Shown here: piece by piece, positions 33,601 to 43,871 of the stretch
Layout: the number at the start of each line of letters is the position of its first letter
How positions within the stretch are numbered: position 1 is the first letter of the stretch
Assembly: GCA_963691705.1 (NCBI GenBank)
Contig: OY829541.1
Location: 68,171,189-68,235,188 of the forward strand
Direction of reading: 5' to 3'
From: Viola odorata
Lineage: Eukaryota; Streptophyta; Magnoliopsida; Malpighiales; Violaceae
DNA: 64,000 bases
Notes under the pieces: generated by a model
What the model was told of the DNA's origin: nothing
What the model saw: only the letters and a program-made list of their open reading frames with translations
Database searches by the model: none
Translations under genes and position numbers: made by a program

Positions 33601-35686
33601 CACTATCATCCTGAGATTTCTGCTTACTTGTTTCAGCATGCATTTCCCCCATATCAACAACTTCTGGTACTTCTGCATTCTCCCTTACAGTTTCGTGTTC
33701 TTCACCAAATGATTTTGAAGGGCCAGGATGTCCATCCTCAACTGAAGAAGAAGTTCTAGCATCCACACATCCATGTTGAGACACTCTATAGTGAAGCTTG
33801 TCCGTGCTTGCTTGTATCTTCGAGATGGCTTGCTCCATTTCAAAGTCCATTTCATGAGATGAAAGCCCACTGCAACAGGAGTAGGAAATGACCAAATTTC
33901 AAGAACATCAAATATGAAGTAACCCACTAAAGGAAACGTTAAAGTTCAGGTCCATACATCTCATTTAAAACATAGCCGCCGGAAAATGTACCCGAAGAAG
34001 AGGCAAAGTCCTCATAACCATACTGCAATATCAACATAGTATTTTAACCAAACATATCAGATGAAACTTAGATGAGCATATCAAAAAACTGTAATAAACA
34101 TACAAAATTGATAAGATTGTGTAATTAGAACATTAAAACGTGATAGGGAGAGATTTGACAGACAATACAATCAAAAGGAAGTATTTATTCAAATTAAAGG
34201 TAAAAATGGAGGATATGATTAATCTATGCAAATTAAAGGTGATAAAAAAAATAAAAAACATAACGGATACCTGGTCTGCAAAGCATTTCCTAAAGCCCCC
34301 ACCAGTCTTCCACTTGTTATCTGTTTCATTGACAAAGGATTGTGTGAAACAACCTAACTAGAATGAAGCCACAAATGAAGTAACCAGAGTAAAAACTAAT
34401 ACCTTTAAGTGTAATTTCTTCAATAGACACCACATTGCTACTGGAAAAGGTAGAAGTGAACAGTATGTTAAAAATGATCAATAGAACAAGAAATGATCTG
34501 AACTACTCAACTTCATAACAAATAACTCACCAGCTAGTATCCTCGATGATCTCTAAATCGAAGGTGTCAAGTTCAAACCTTTCTGGTAGAGTAATAGAGA
34601 AATAAGGAGCACAAGGGGCTTCCATAAGCGTTCCATCTTTATTCTTCAGCACAAAGTCCTTGATGTTAAGCAGTACTTTATTGCAGTCATCAAACAGATA
34701 TTCAACCTTTTTAGAGTAGATTCTGACTATACCAAGTAGTACGAAGGCCAGGATTCTATATGTGATCAAATCGGATTCATCTTCCAAAATTTTATCTGCG
34801 TTGGAACAAAACCACCAAAGTAATAGTAAATGACGAGCATATAAGCCTGGCATAGATTAGAGAAATCAGAAAATCTCCATCCAAAATCAATGTTTCCGTT
34901 TGGCAATTGGTTAATTGAAAATTTGTTAACATTTGGCAGCATAAACAAAAGTAAAATTAAGATTACAGTCTGAGTTTACCTCAATCAAAGCAAATAGTAA
35001 AATATACGTAAAAAAAATGAACTTATCAAAATCCCATTCAAGTTTAACCTAATTCAACCATTATGAATTTACGACCACAAAAGAGCAGCCTTTAAAAGAT
35101 GTTAATGACAAAACCAGAAGTTGCCTCAACCAAAGCACACAGTAAAGTATACATACAAGAAATCAACTTATCAAAACCGCATTCAAGTTTAACCTTCTTC
35201 ATCCATTATGATCAAGGAAGAGCACCCTTCAAAAGATGTTAGTGACAAAACCAGAGATGATCCATGTATCAAACAACTCAACGAGGCATTAATTAGTCAC
35301 AATACAACAAACACAACATACAAAGATACCAACTTTCACATTACTTAACCAACAATAGAAGAAACCAACATAAAGGAACAGCCTTCTTATCACATAGTTC
35401 ATACAAAATGTAAACAAGTACTAAAACCGAGTGGTAAAATTTGAAGCTTTCTAGGTCCCATTATGTTCCCAACCACACCCACCAAGAAAAAACAGAGCTT
35501 TAAGGCAGCAAATGAAGAAATGAAAAATGTTGGGGAGAATGGAAGAGAAAGGCACTAACCAACAGAAGATGGGATATCAGTGGAAGTGACTTGAGTTTTT
35601 CTAAGCTTATTGTAGCAGTAAGCAGCAACCCAAATGGAACCCAAAGGGCCATTTCTTGAAAGAAGGCAGTGCGAATAAAACATGTC
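30654..35686 (-). CDS. RAD21: RAD21/SCC1-type cohesin kleisin (plant SYN family)
   Basis: Thirteen exons on the minus strand (35686-35560, 34795-34531, 34437-34403, 34320-34271, 34022-33958, 33869-33190, 32900-32792, 32239-32103, 32030-31417, 31279-31243, 31156-31135, 30997-30865, 30764-30654) give 794 residues. The N-terminal Rad21_Rec8 domain begins MFYSHCLLSRNGPLGSIWVA and includes LLGIVRIYSKKVEYLFDDCN. The C-terminal winged helix contains LSQLLEGRTAKESARLF and ends after SKGYVHVKQESAYGRLLV. The long middle, mostly exons 6 and 9, is acidic and poorly conserved, as usual for kleisins. The protein should bridge the SMC1-SMC3 heads. Wording of the N-terminus resembles Arabidopsis SYN2 (At5g40840) most. 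An in-frame ATG at 35767 would add 27 residues; I prefer 35686 because the family begins MFYSH. Confidence 0.92.
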
Positions 35687-36253
35687 TTTGTTTTTGTCCT
35701 GATCACCTACTCCTACTTTGCCTCTGTTGGCTTTACCATTTTTGTTGTGCCGGTGCGGTTGAGACATGTATAATGACTGGGGAAGGGAGGAGTCGGTGCG
35801 GGAGAAGAAAACGGTCGTGTGGATTACTAAGGAAGTTCCTTTTTAAAATAATTTACACATACAATTATACTTTTTAAAATAAAATAATTTACACATACAA
35901 TTATAGAAGTTTTTTAATAGTATTTTGAATTTTGTTTCTATAAACAGTAAAGAAAGAAGAAGGAAAAAGGAGTGAAACAGGCTGTATTTTCTAATTTAAA
36001 TGTGAAGTTATACGAATTTATTTATTTCCAGTGAAGAAAAGGGAATTCCTAATTTGGGGAGGATTCAGTAATAAAATGTCAGATTGCCATTTTAATAAAG
36101 TTGCTATTTCCAGTATTTTTTTCCGATCTTTATCTACAGCGCATCCTCAGTATTTTCTTAAATCTTCATGAGTCATGACTCACCGCTTCACATTACACCC
36201 CTCGATGGAAATCAAAGCAAATTGAAAACAAACACATTGTAATCATTTGGGCC
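35687..36253. other. 5' flank of RAD21 up to the Tat insertion
   Basis: This AT-rich stretch should contain the RAD21 leader and promoter. It ends with the target-site copy GGGCC (36249-36253) of the Tat element. A 31-bp segment near 35841-35905 (AAAATAATTTACACATACAA) is present twice in tandem. No gene is visible. Confidence 0.5.
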
Positions 36254-37071
36254 TGATAATACATAAAATTATCAGAAGGGCACAATGGACTTTGCGCCTT
36301 TACAAAGTACCATTGACCGGTCAAAACGGCACATGGCCGGTTTGACCAAGTCAACGATATAAAACGGCATCGTGATCGATTGACCAGGTCAACGGGAATA
36401 AGTAACTAAAAGACAAGCCCAGCCCGTTATCACCAAAACGGCACAAAGCCGATTTGTCAATAAAGGCGAAGACAACGACACTCGGCCGATTCACAACAAA
36501 CAGCTCCTTGCCGATTCTCCACAAACGGCTCCTTGCCGATTCTCCACAAACGGCTCCTTGCCGATTCTCCACAAACGGCATCGTACTGAGGGGGCCCAGA
36601 TATAAATCTCCCCTCATAGATATTATTGGTATAGTACTCCATAGTCAGTATACATTTAGTCAAGGTTGGCAGGGAGGATAACCTGCTCCCATCACATCGC
36701 CACCTGACAACCGGACAAAGGGACGACCCTATTCCCCTGAAATAAAGTCTGCACCCCACGTTACAATGATGAATCCCTGCCCCTAGACCACCTGCTAAGG
36801 AAAAAGGAGAGGGGATGTCAGAGATCTAACCACTCTAGTCCAGCCTAAGGACTAGAGGGTGGTATATAAGGGAAGTTTTCTCCTTTACTCAAGGACACGA
36901 AAAAAATACACACACTTTCTATACACTTAACAAAATTACTGACTTTGGCATTGGAGCTCTTACGCCGGAAAACACTTCCGGCACTGTGCAGGTCCTTCAC
37001 GAAGATCTGATCACCACCTTCCAGCGAGCTACTTTACCAAAAAAAAACCCACTCCGGTCCACGGATTATTA
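36254..37071 (+). repeat. 5' LTR of the Tat element
   Basis: The 818-bp LTR has a TATATAAG box at 36863-36870, so transcription likely starts about 36895. It holds three tandem 25-bp units around 36503-36575; the 3' LTR has two. It also carries five CGGC-N5-GCCG-type inverted motifs, one of them with a CAGC arm. Confidence 0.95.
36863..36870 (+). promoter_or_regulatory. TATA box of the Tat LTR promoter
   Basis: TATATAAG is followed within 40 bp by an A-rich leader. The same box occurs in the 3' LTR near 47429-47436, from where it could drive transcription toward the ribosome recycling factor gene. Confidence 0.55.
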
Positions 37072-37176
37072 TTTGGTGCTTTCATTGAGAGCTTTTGAGT
37101 TTTGAGTGAGCAGCCTTGAAATTCAAAGCTCTTCCTTTTCTTCAATCTTATTGGGGGTTTTCTTTCATTTCCAAAA

Positions 37177-40100
37177 ATGGCATCCGACCCAAACTTTCAA
37201 TCAAATCAACCTACCAGTGGTGCTGCTGGTCAGTATGAAACGCCACCTCCTCACGCCTCATCTTCCCGTGTGGACATGAACGCCGCAGCCCGCCGGCTTA
37301 ATTTTCCAGAAATTCCAGAGGTGCTACTCCCCAGCACCCCGCAACCAGCAGTCATCCCACCAGCAGTCATGCATGAGTTCGCTGCCTTGCATCGACGGAT
37401 GGATCTGATGATGCAAACGTTTATGGGAGGGATCCCTCCGCCCGTTCACCAGCAGATCCTCCCCCAGCAGATTCACTCCCAACAGATCATTCCTCAGCAG
37501 ATCCCTGACCAACCTGCAGCGACACCATCTTTAGTGCCCCCGCCCATGGCATTCCAGCCAGTCAGATCTGTACAACAGCACGTCAGTCAGCCAGCTCAAC
37601 GGGAAAATCCTTCGAATGAGCTCCGGCTGCCCCGTCGCAGTGAAAATCCGATCAGAGGGGAAGGGTACCTGGACAACATGGAAGAGGCTAATAGCCGAGC
37701 AGTCCAGCGTAGCCCGAGAAGGAGCCAGAAGCAGTCAGTAGAAGGAAGATCCGAAAGAGGAAGAGTTCGGGAGAGGTCAATGGATCGGCCCCAATCGGGA
37801 AGGGATCGCGAGAGGGCTGATCGGAATGCTTCAAGAGGCTCTGCCTCCCTACGAGCTCGGGAAGAGCAAGATGATGATCCCAAGAATCCTTTAACCTTTC
37901 GGGTTAGGAAGCATCGGGTGAGCAGACACGTCAAATTGCCAACCGATTCCTACATGGGGATGGCTGATCCGACAGTTCATGTGAGCTTAGTAAAAAAGCA
38001 TGTTAAGTTTTTTACTAGAAAGGATGAGGCGCTGTGCCAAATATTTGTGATGACTCTGAAGGGAATCGCCAACACCTGGTTTGAAAAATTGCCAGCCGGA
38101 TCTGTGGACAGTTTTGAGCAGTTGGCGAAAGTTTTCACAAGCCGATTTAGCTCTTGTATTCCTGTGGAAAAGTCTCCGGCGGTTCTATTTGATATGGTGC
38201 GAAAGTCGGGGGAATCCTTAACGGTGTATGTTGCCAGATTCAATGCTGAGTTGGCCACTCTGCCCGACGTTGCGCCTAACTTTGCCGCTGAGGCTTTGAA
38301 GAGGAACTGCAGGTATCGGGAGTTGGAAAATGCTCTGATTGCGAGCACGCCGAAGACCCTGGACCTCCTGCGGATCGAGGTGGACAAGTTTGCGAGGATG
38401 GAAGAAGCAGATTTCCAGCGGAAGAAACGGGAGGAGCCCGATCTTCCCAAGAAAGAAACGGCCGTCCGCAAGCAGGGAGAAAAGAAGCAAGCGGCTGGAG
38501 GCCGGCAGGCGGATCGCCTTGCGGATTTCTCCACGTTGCAGCTAACTAAGCCGGTGGCGGAGATCTTTGCCATCATAGAAGAACGGAGATTGCCGATTCA
38601 GTATCCAAAGCGCAAACCTGGCGCCGTTATGGGACCGCATAAGGATTCTTACTGCCGTTTCCATAAGGCAAAAGGGCATGACACTGAGGATTGTTTCTCT
38701 CTGAAAAAGGCTATTGAAAAGTTGATTGAAGAGGGCTATTTGGGCGAGTTTGCGGCCAAGGCTCGAAATAGGGCCAGGGAGGATCGAACTGACGGCAACA
38801 GGAGAGAAGCGGAAGCCGATCCCAATGCAGCCGGAACCAGTAACCAGAGAGACAAAGGAAAGCAGCAGGTGTTGACAACCTCTCTCGATGAGTTCTTCAT
38901 GATCAATTTGATAGCGGGAGGAGCCCAGCAGGAGGAATCGGAGGATGTACCGATTGGGGAAAAGAGAAAGCGGAATGATCCCGTTGGGGAAAAAGCAGGT
39001 CTATCGGAGCTGGACCGAATGGCCATAACATTTTCAGAGGAGGATGAGATCGGAGTGACATATCCTCAGAATGAAGCATTGGTAGTGACAGCCATCATTG
39101 CCGAGTGCGGGGTCAGGCGTACGCTGGTGGACAACGGAAGTGCTGTGAACCTCATTTCTGCCAACGCCTTTAACCGTTTGCAAGGACCAAGGCCGGACCT
39201 GAAGCCTTGCCGGCGGCCGATCATTGGGGTAAACGGCATTCCCATTCCTGTTGTAGGCTTAACTTTTCTGTCAATCTTTTTCGTGGAAGACAGCTCCCGC
39301 AGAAAGGAGCAGCAGCTATTTCTGGTGGTGGACTTAAACCTGCCATACAATGTGATCTTGGGGCGTCCGTTTTTAAATGCTTTCGGTGTGGTAATATCGC
39401 AAAGGTATTTGAAGATGAAATACCCTTCCTGGGACGGCGTGGTTACGATCCGAGGAGATCAGAAGGTAGCTGCTGAATGCTACATCACAATGGTTGATGG
39501 TTGCTGCGATCGCTATGTCTGCGTAGCGGACGATTCACTAGAAGATGATGAGGAGCAGCGTACCCAGCCATTGGAGAGAATGGTCCAAGTGTCGGTGGCT
39601 GATCTGCCCGCTGAGCATTTCTTAATAAGCGAGAAGTTGAGCAAGGGAGATTGTGACCAGCTTGCGTTTCTGTTAAACAAGTGCAGAGGAGAATTCGCCT
39701 GGGTCCCGGCGGACATACCAGGCCTTTTGAGGGAAACGGCAGAGCACCGATTGAACGTGTACCCGAATGCAAGGCCAGTGCAACAGAAACGGCGAGCCTT
39801 CCCCAAAGAAAAAGCAGATGCAATTGAGAAAGAAGTGGACAAGCTCTTAAAGGCCAACTTCATCCGAGAGGTTCAGTATCCGCCATGGTTAGCTAATCCA
39901 GTGGTAGTGAGAAAGCCAAGCGGGGAGTGGAGGATGTGCATTGATTTCACTGACCTGAACGAGGCATGCCCCAAGGACTGTTATCCGCTGCCACGGATAG
40001 AGCAATTGGTGGATCAAACGGCTGGATATGGGTATCTAAGTTCGCTTGATGCCAATTCGGGGTATCACCAGATACCGATGGCGATCGAAGACGAGGAGAA

Positions 40101-42876
40101 AACGGCTTTCATCACGCCGAGGGCCACCTACTGCTATCGGGCTATGCCGTTTGGTCTGAAGAATGCTGGAGCAACATTTCAGAGAACGGCCAATAAGATT
40201 TTCGAGCCGTTAATCGGGAAAAATCTGGAGGTGTACGTTGATGATATGCTGGTGAAAAGCAGAAATTTTGAAGCGCATCTGCGAGACCTGGAGGAGGTAT
40301 TTGGGATAATGCGAAAATTTGGAATGAAGCTAAATCCCAAAAAATGCATGTTTGCATTCCAAACGGGGAAATTCCTTGGTTATGTGGTCAGCAGAAAAGG
40401 AATTCAACCCAATCCCGCAAAACTGAAGGCAATCAAGGATATGTTTTCGCCAAAGAGTGTGAAGGAGGTGCAGCGACTCACAGGAAGAGTAATTGCTTTG
40501 AGCCGATTCATCTCCAAGCAGGGCGAGAAATGCCTCCCGTTTTTCAAAGTCATTCGGAAGAAGGCACAATTCGGATGGGATGGCGATTGTGAAAAGGCTT
40601 TTCACGACTTGAAGCAGTACCTGTCTTCCGAATTGCTGCTAACTCGACCCGAAGAAGGGGACACCATTTTTCTTTATCTGGGGGCGGCCGATGAGGTGGT
40701 TAGTGCCGTCTTGGTTCGGGATGAAAACGGCATACACCGACCGATTCATTTTATCAGCCGAATCTTGAAGGATGCTGAGCTGAGGTATTCTCAAATCGAA
40801 AAAATCGCTTTTGCCCTGTTGCAAGCTGGCAGAAAGATGGCCCGGTACTTCCAAGCTCATCCGGTGGTCGTACTGACAGACCAGCCTCTAAGAAGGGTTT
40901 TCAAAAGACCTGAGTCGTCCGGCCGAATGGTCATTTGGGCCATCGAATTGGAGCAATATGGATTGCAATATCAGTCCAGACCCGCCATCAAAGGCCAGGC
41001 GCTGGCCGATTTTATTGCAGAGTGCACGTTTGTCCAGAAGCAAATTCCCGCGCCAGAAAGCAAAAAAGAAGCCTGCTTACCGCTTCCCGATGTGAACGGG
41101 GATCGGTGGACAATCTTCGTGGATGGCGCCAAGAATCAAACCGAAGCAGGAGCCGACGTCATCATTTTAGGTCCAGAAAGGATTAAGATGAGGGACGCCT
41201 TAAAAATCTCAAGGCCGTTATCAAATAATGCGGCCGAATACGAAGCTCTATTGGCAGGATTACGCATCGGAGGGAATCTGATCGGTAATGCGCAATCGGC
41301 TGACGTCCGTTTGGTCATCTACGGAGATTCAAAATTAATTATTGATCAAGCCAACGGTGATTCTCAGGCTAGAGAGCCGATTATGATTCAGTACTTGAAG
41401 AAAGTACAGAAGGAGCTAGCCGAAATTAAAAATAGGGGAATTCATGCTGAAATCAGCCATATCCCAAGAGAGAAAAATGCAGAGGCCGATGAGATTGCCA
41501 AGCTGGCAGCAAACTCCGAGGCAATGATGCCACCCGATGTGACTGTTGAGGAAATTTCCATTCCTTCCTTTATGGAAGAGCAGCAAGTGCTATGTGTGTT
41601 AGAGGCAGCCAACGATTGGCGCATTCCAGTGATTGACTATCTCAAGCATGGCAAGCTGCCAGAAAATGCGAGTGAGAAGCTGAAGATCCTCAAGAGAGCG
41701 GCTAGATGCACTTACCACGACGGGATACTTCTTCGCCGTTGTCTTACTTACCCGGCGGCAAAGTGTATAACGGAAGAAGAAGGCCTGTATACGCTCAGGG
41801 AGATCCACGAGGGAATATGCGGAATGCACGCCTCAGGAAACACCATGGCTGCCCAAGTTCTCCGAACAGGGTTTTATTGGCCAACGATTAGAAGAGATTC
41901 GGATAACTTTGTGAAATCTTGTCATAAATGCCAGGAATTTGCAAGGGAACCACAACGGCCAGCAGCTGAATTGTCAAGTATGGTGAGTCCATGCCCATTT
42001 GCGAAGTGGGGAATTGACATCTTGGGACCCTTCCCAATCGCCAAAAGTCAGCTTCAGTACGTTATTGTTGCTGTCGATTATTTCACAAAGTGGGCCGAGG
42101 CAGAAGCTGTGGCAAAGATAACGGCAGACAACACTTGGAGGTTTTTCATGAACAACGTCATCATGAGATTCGGGTTCCCAAGAATTCTCGTGAGCGACAA
42201 CGGCACCCAGTTCACCAGTGCTTACTTCAAAAAGAAATGCTCAGAATACTCGATTGAACAACGGTTCTCTTCCGTTGCGCATCCACAAACAAACGGGCAA
42301 ACCGAAGTCACCAACAGAGCAATCCTTAACGGGATTAAGAAAAACCTTGAGGGCAAGCCGGCAAAATGGCCAGAGGAGTTGCCGTTTGTCATGTGGGCCT
42401 ATCGAATGACCACTAAAACCAGCACCGGCATGACACCGTTTGCCATGGCGTACGGGGTCGAAGCTGTTTCTCCAGTAGAGATCGGCGCAATCAGCCTTCG
42501 AGTTGAGTACTTCAACGAAGAGCAAAATGAAGAAAGGTTAAGGGAGCAGCTGGATCTTTTGCCAGAGATGAGAGAAGAAGCCATTCTCAAAACATTGCAC
42601 TACAAGCGCAAAATGGCGAAATACCATAATCGGCGTGTCAAAGAACGGCTACTCAAGGCAGGAGATTTAGTCCTGCGCAAGGTAACAGCAACGGGCCAAG
42701 AGAAGAAAAAGCTCACGCCGAATTGGGAAGGACCATATCGCGTTACTAGAGTCATCGGCAAAGGTGCATATCACCTGGAAACAATGAACGGTACTCTGAT
42801 ATCCAACTCTTGGAATATTTGCAATTTAAAGCTATATCACTCCAGAGTAAATATGTTGTTTTCACTGGCCGAATAA
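37177..42876 (+). CDS. Tat-type Gag-Pol polyprotein, intact
   Basis: One frame of 1899 codons has no stop or shift. Order of domains: a Gln/Pro- and Arg/Ser-rich N-terminus; retrotransposon Gag core (about residues 280-380); a knuckle-like C-x2-H-x4-H-x4-C at 493-506; aspartic protease with LVDNGS (Asp652); reverse transcriptase with YVDD at 1020-1023; the usual RNase H region (about 1130-1250); and a second, archaeal-like RNase H starting at TIFVDGAKNQ (Asp1316). Integrase comes last, with the zinc region (His1544, His1551, Cys1582, Cys1585) and the D,D-35-E triad Asp1614, Asp1674, Glu1710. The double RNase H is the hallmark of Tat elements. All catalytic residues I can check are present, so the element may be active. 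Confidence 0.97.
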   Translation: MASDPNFQSNQPTSGAAGQYETPPPHASSSRVDMNAAARRLNFPEIPEVLLPSTPQPAVIPPAVMHEFAALHRRMDLMMQTFMGGIPPPVHQQILPQQIHSQQIIPQQIPDQPAATPSLVPPPMAFQPVRSVQQHVSQPAQRENPSNELRLPRRSENPIRGEGYLDNMEEANSRAVQRSPRRSQKQSVEGRSERGRVRERSMDRPQSGRDRERADRNASRGSASLRAREEQDDDPKNPLTFRVRKHRVSRHVKLPTDSYMGMADPTVHVSLVKKHVKFFTRKDEALCQIFVMTLKGIANTWFEKLPAGSVDSFEQLAKVFTSRFSSCIPVEKSPAVLFDMVRKSGESLTVYVARFNAELATLPDVAPNFAAEALKRNCRYRELENALIASTPKTLDLLRIEVDKFARMEEADFQRKKREEPDLPKKETAVRKQGEKKQAAGGRQADRLADFSTLQLTKPVAEIFAIIEERRLPIQYPKRKPGAVMGPHKDSYCRFHKAKGHDTEDCFSLKKAIEKLIEEGYLGEFAAKARNRAREDRTDGNRREAEADPNAAGTSNQRDKGKQQVLTTSLDEFFMINLIAGGAQQEESEDVPIGEKRKRNDPVGEKAGLSELDRMAITFSEEDEIGVTYPQNEALVVTAIIAECGVRRTLVDNGSAVNLISANAFNRLQGPRPDLKPCRRPIIGVNGIPIPVVGLTFLSIFFVEDSSRRKEQQLFLVVDLNLPYNVILGRPFLNAFGVVISQRYLKMKYPSWDGVVTIRGDQKVAAECYITMVDGCCDRYVCVADDSLEDDEEQRTQPLERMVQVSVADLPAEHFLISEKLSKGDCDQLAFLLNKCRGEFAWVPADIPGLLRETAEHRLNVYPNARPVQQKRRAFPKEKADAIEKEVDKLLKANFIREVQYPPWLANPVVVRKPSGEWRMCIDFTDLNEACPKDCYPLPRIEQLVDQTAGYGYLSSLDANSGYHQIPMAIEDEEKTAFITPRATYCYRAMPFGLKNAGATFQRTANKIFEPLIGKNLEVYVDDMLVKSRNFEAHLRDLEEVFGIMRKFGMKLNPKKCMFAFQTGKFLGYVVSRKGIQPNPAKLKAIKDMFSPKSVKEVQRLTGRVIALSRFISKQGEKCLPFFKVIRKKAQFGWDGDCEKAFHDLKQYLSSELLLTRPEEGDTIFLYLGAADEVVSAVLVRDENGIHRPIHFISRILKDAELRYSQIEKIAFALLQAGRKMARYFQAHPVVVLTDQPLRRVFKRPESSGRMVIWAIELEQYGLQYQSRPAIKGQALADFIAECTFVQKQIPAPESKKEACLPLPDVNGDRWTIFVDGAKNQTEAGADVIILGPERIKMRDALKISRPLSNNAAEYEALLAGLRIGGNLIGNAQSADVRLVIYGDSKLIIDQANGDSQAREPIMIQYLKKVQKELAEIKNRGIHAEISHIPREKNAEADEIAKLAANSEAMMPPDVTVEEISIPSFMEEQQVLCVLEAANDWRIPVIDYLKHGKLPENASEKLKILKRAARCTYHDGILLRRCLTYPAAKCITEEEGLYTLREIHEGICGMHASGNTMAAQVLRTGFYWPTIRRDSDNFVKSCHKCQEFAREPQRPAAELSSMVSPCPFAKWGIDILGPFPIAKSQLQYVIVAVDYFTKWAEAEAVAKITADNTWRFFMNNVIMRFGFPRILVSDNGTQFTSAYFKKKCSEYSIEQRFSSVAHPQTNGQTEVTNRAILNGIKKNLEGKPAKWPEELPFVMWAYRMTTKTSTGMTPFAMAYGVEAVSPVEIGAISLRVEYFNEEQNEERLREQLDLLPEMREEAILKTLHYKRKMAKYHNRRVKERLLKAGDLVLRKVTATGQEKKKLTPNWEGPYRVTRVIGKGAYHLETMNGTLISNSWNICNLKLYHSRVNMLFSLAE

Positions 42877-43132
42877 ATGATAATAATATTGTGAGGACAA
42901 ATCATTTGCAACTAATAATGCTTAAAGTATATATTTGCCCGTATTGTGCTTATCGTATGGTTGCAGATGTAAAAGAATCGTGGATGTAGGTTATTTTAAA
43001 TCGAACCACGCTACCAAAACCCAAAAAATGGCGATGTTATCTCTACCAAGGGCCGAGGCTACCTAAGACACTGCCTGGGGATGCCGACAACCAAATCGGC
43101 AGCAGCCCGAGTAATTCAAAACACTACCAGGG

Positions 43133-43260
43133 CATATATCGCCAACGATACATATATCGCCAACGATACATATATTGTCGCAAAGACATAAATCGCTATT
43201 GAGGCATATATCGTTATTGAGGCATATGTCGCCATGAAGACGCATATCGTCATCACATCG
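43133..43260. repeat. 18-bp tandem repeat array in the Tat element
   Basis: About seven units of the type CATATATCGCCAACGATA begin at 43133, 43151, 43169, 43187, 43205, 43223 and 43241. The first two are nearly identical and later units drift while keeping the period. The early units contain TATCG-CCAA-CGATA, a small inverted repeat. Confidence 0.85.
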
Positions 43261-43310
43261 TCATAAGACCATTTCGGTCCTGCTGATCAGACGGCGACAA
43301 AATGGAGAAA

Positions 43311-43553
43311 GACTCAAACCTATCTGTGTCTTAGTAAACCAGATAGAAGTACCTGTGTCTTCGTAAACCAGGTAATAAAGACTCAAACCTATCTGTGTCT
43401 TAGTAAACCAGATAGAAGTACCTGTGTCTTCGTAAACCAGGTAATAAAGACTCAAACCTATATGTGTCTTAGTAAACCAGATAGAAGTACCTGTGTCTTC
43501 GTAAACCAGGTAATAAAGACTCAAACCTATCTGTGTCTTAGTAAACCAGATAG
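43311..43553. repeat. 69-bp tandem repeat array with paired hairpins in the Tat element
   Basis: Three and a half units start at 43311, 43380, 43449 and 43518. Each full unit holds hairpin A, CTATCTG + 13-nt loop + CAGATAG, and hairpin B, TACCTG + 13-nt loop + CAGGTA. The loops differ at one base only (TGTCTTAGTAAAC versus TGTCTTCGTAAAC), while the two stems differ but stay paired. In the third unit hairpin A has one stem change (CTATATG). Confidence 0.9.
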
Positions 43554-43871
43554 AGAAACGACAACGCAAAAACAACACGGCCCAGTGCCGAAAGGTCGAA
43601 ACGGCCACCTCGAGCAAACGGAAACAGATCCCTCAAACGGCAACTTGCCGATTTGCCAAATAAAGATAAGTTCAAGTTACAATTGTTTTATCTTTTTATT
43701 TTTTATTTTTTCGGGAGTAATATATATATAGCAGAAATGGTTAAGCATTTGCAATAACTTAAAATTGCAAAATTATATATATTCCGAATAAATAGTATTG
43801 TTCTTTACAAAATATGTTAAGATCGGCAATAATCTAAAAACAGAAAAGACAAGTCTAAGCAAAAGACAGCT

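Larger units (their letters stand above)
42877..43871. other. Spacer between gag-pol and the antisense gene of the Tat element
   Basis: The spacer contains an 18-bp tandem array (43133-43260), a 69-bp tandem array (43311-43553), and isolated CGGC-N5-GCCG motifs at 43578-43590 and 43638-43650. Apart from these repeats I see no coding sequence on the sense strand. Confidence 0.8.

Noticed and set aside
35687..35767. In-frame ATG adding 27 residues to the RAD21-like protein
   Set aside because: The extension is basic and not family-like, and RAD21/REC8 proteins begin at the MFYSH motif. It could still be used, but I have no evidence.
37324..42590. Many 60-200 codon minus-strand frames across the Tat gag-pol
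   Set aside because: They are shadows of the GC-rich intact sense frame, without splice structure or domain patterns.
43261..43617. 118-codon minus-strand frame with a 23-residue repeat
   Set aside because: It arises from the 69-bp repeat, whose length is divisible by three. The hairpin structure explains the conservation better than coding.
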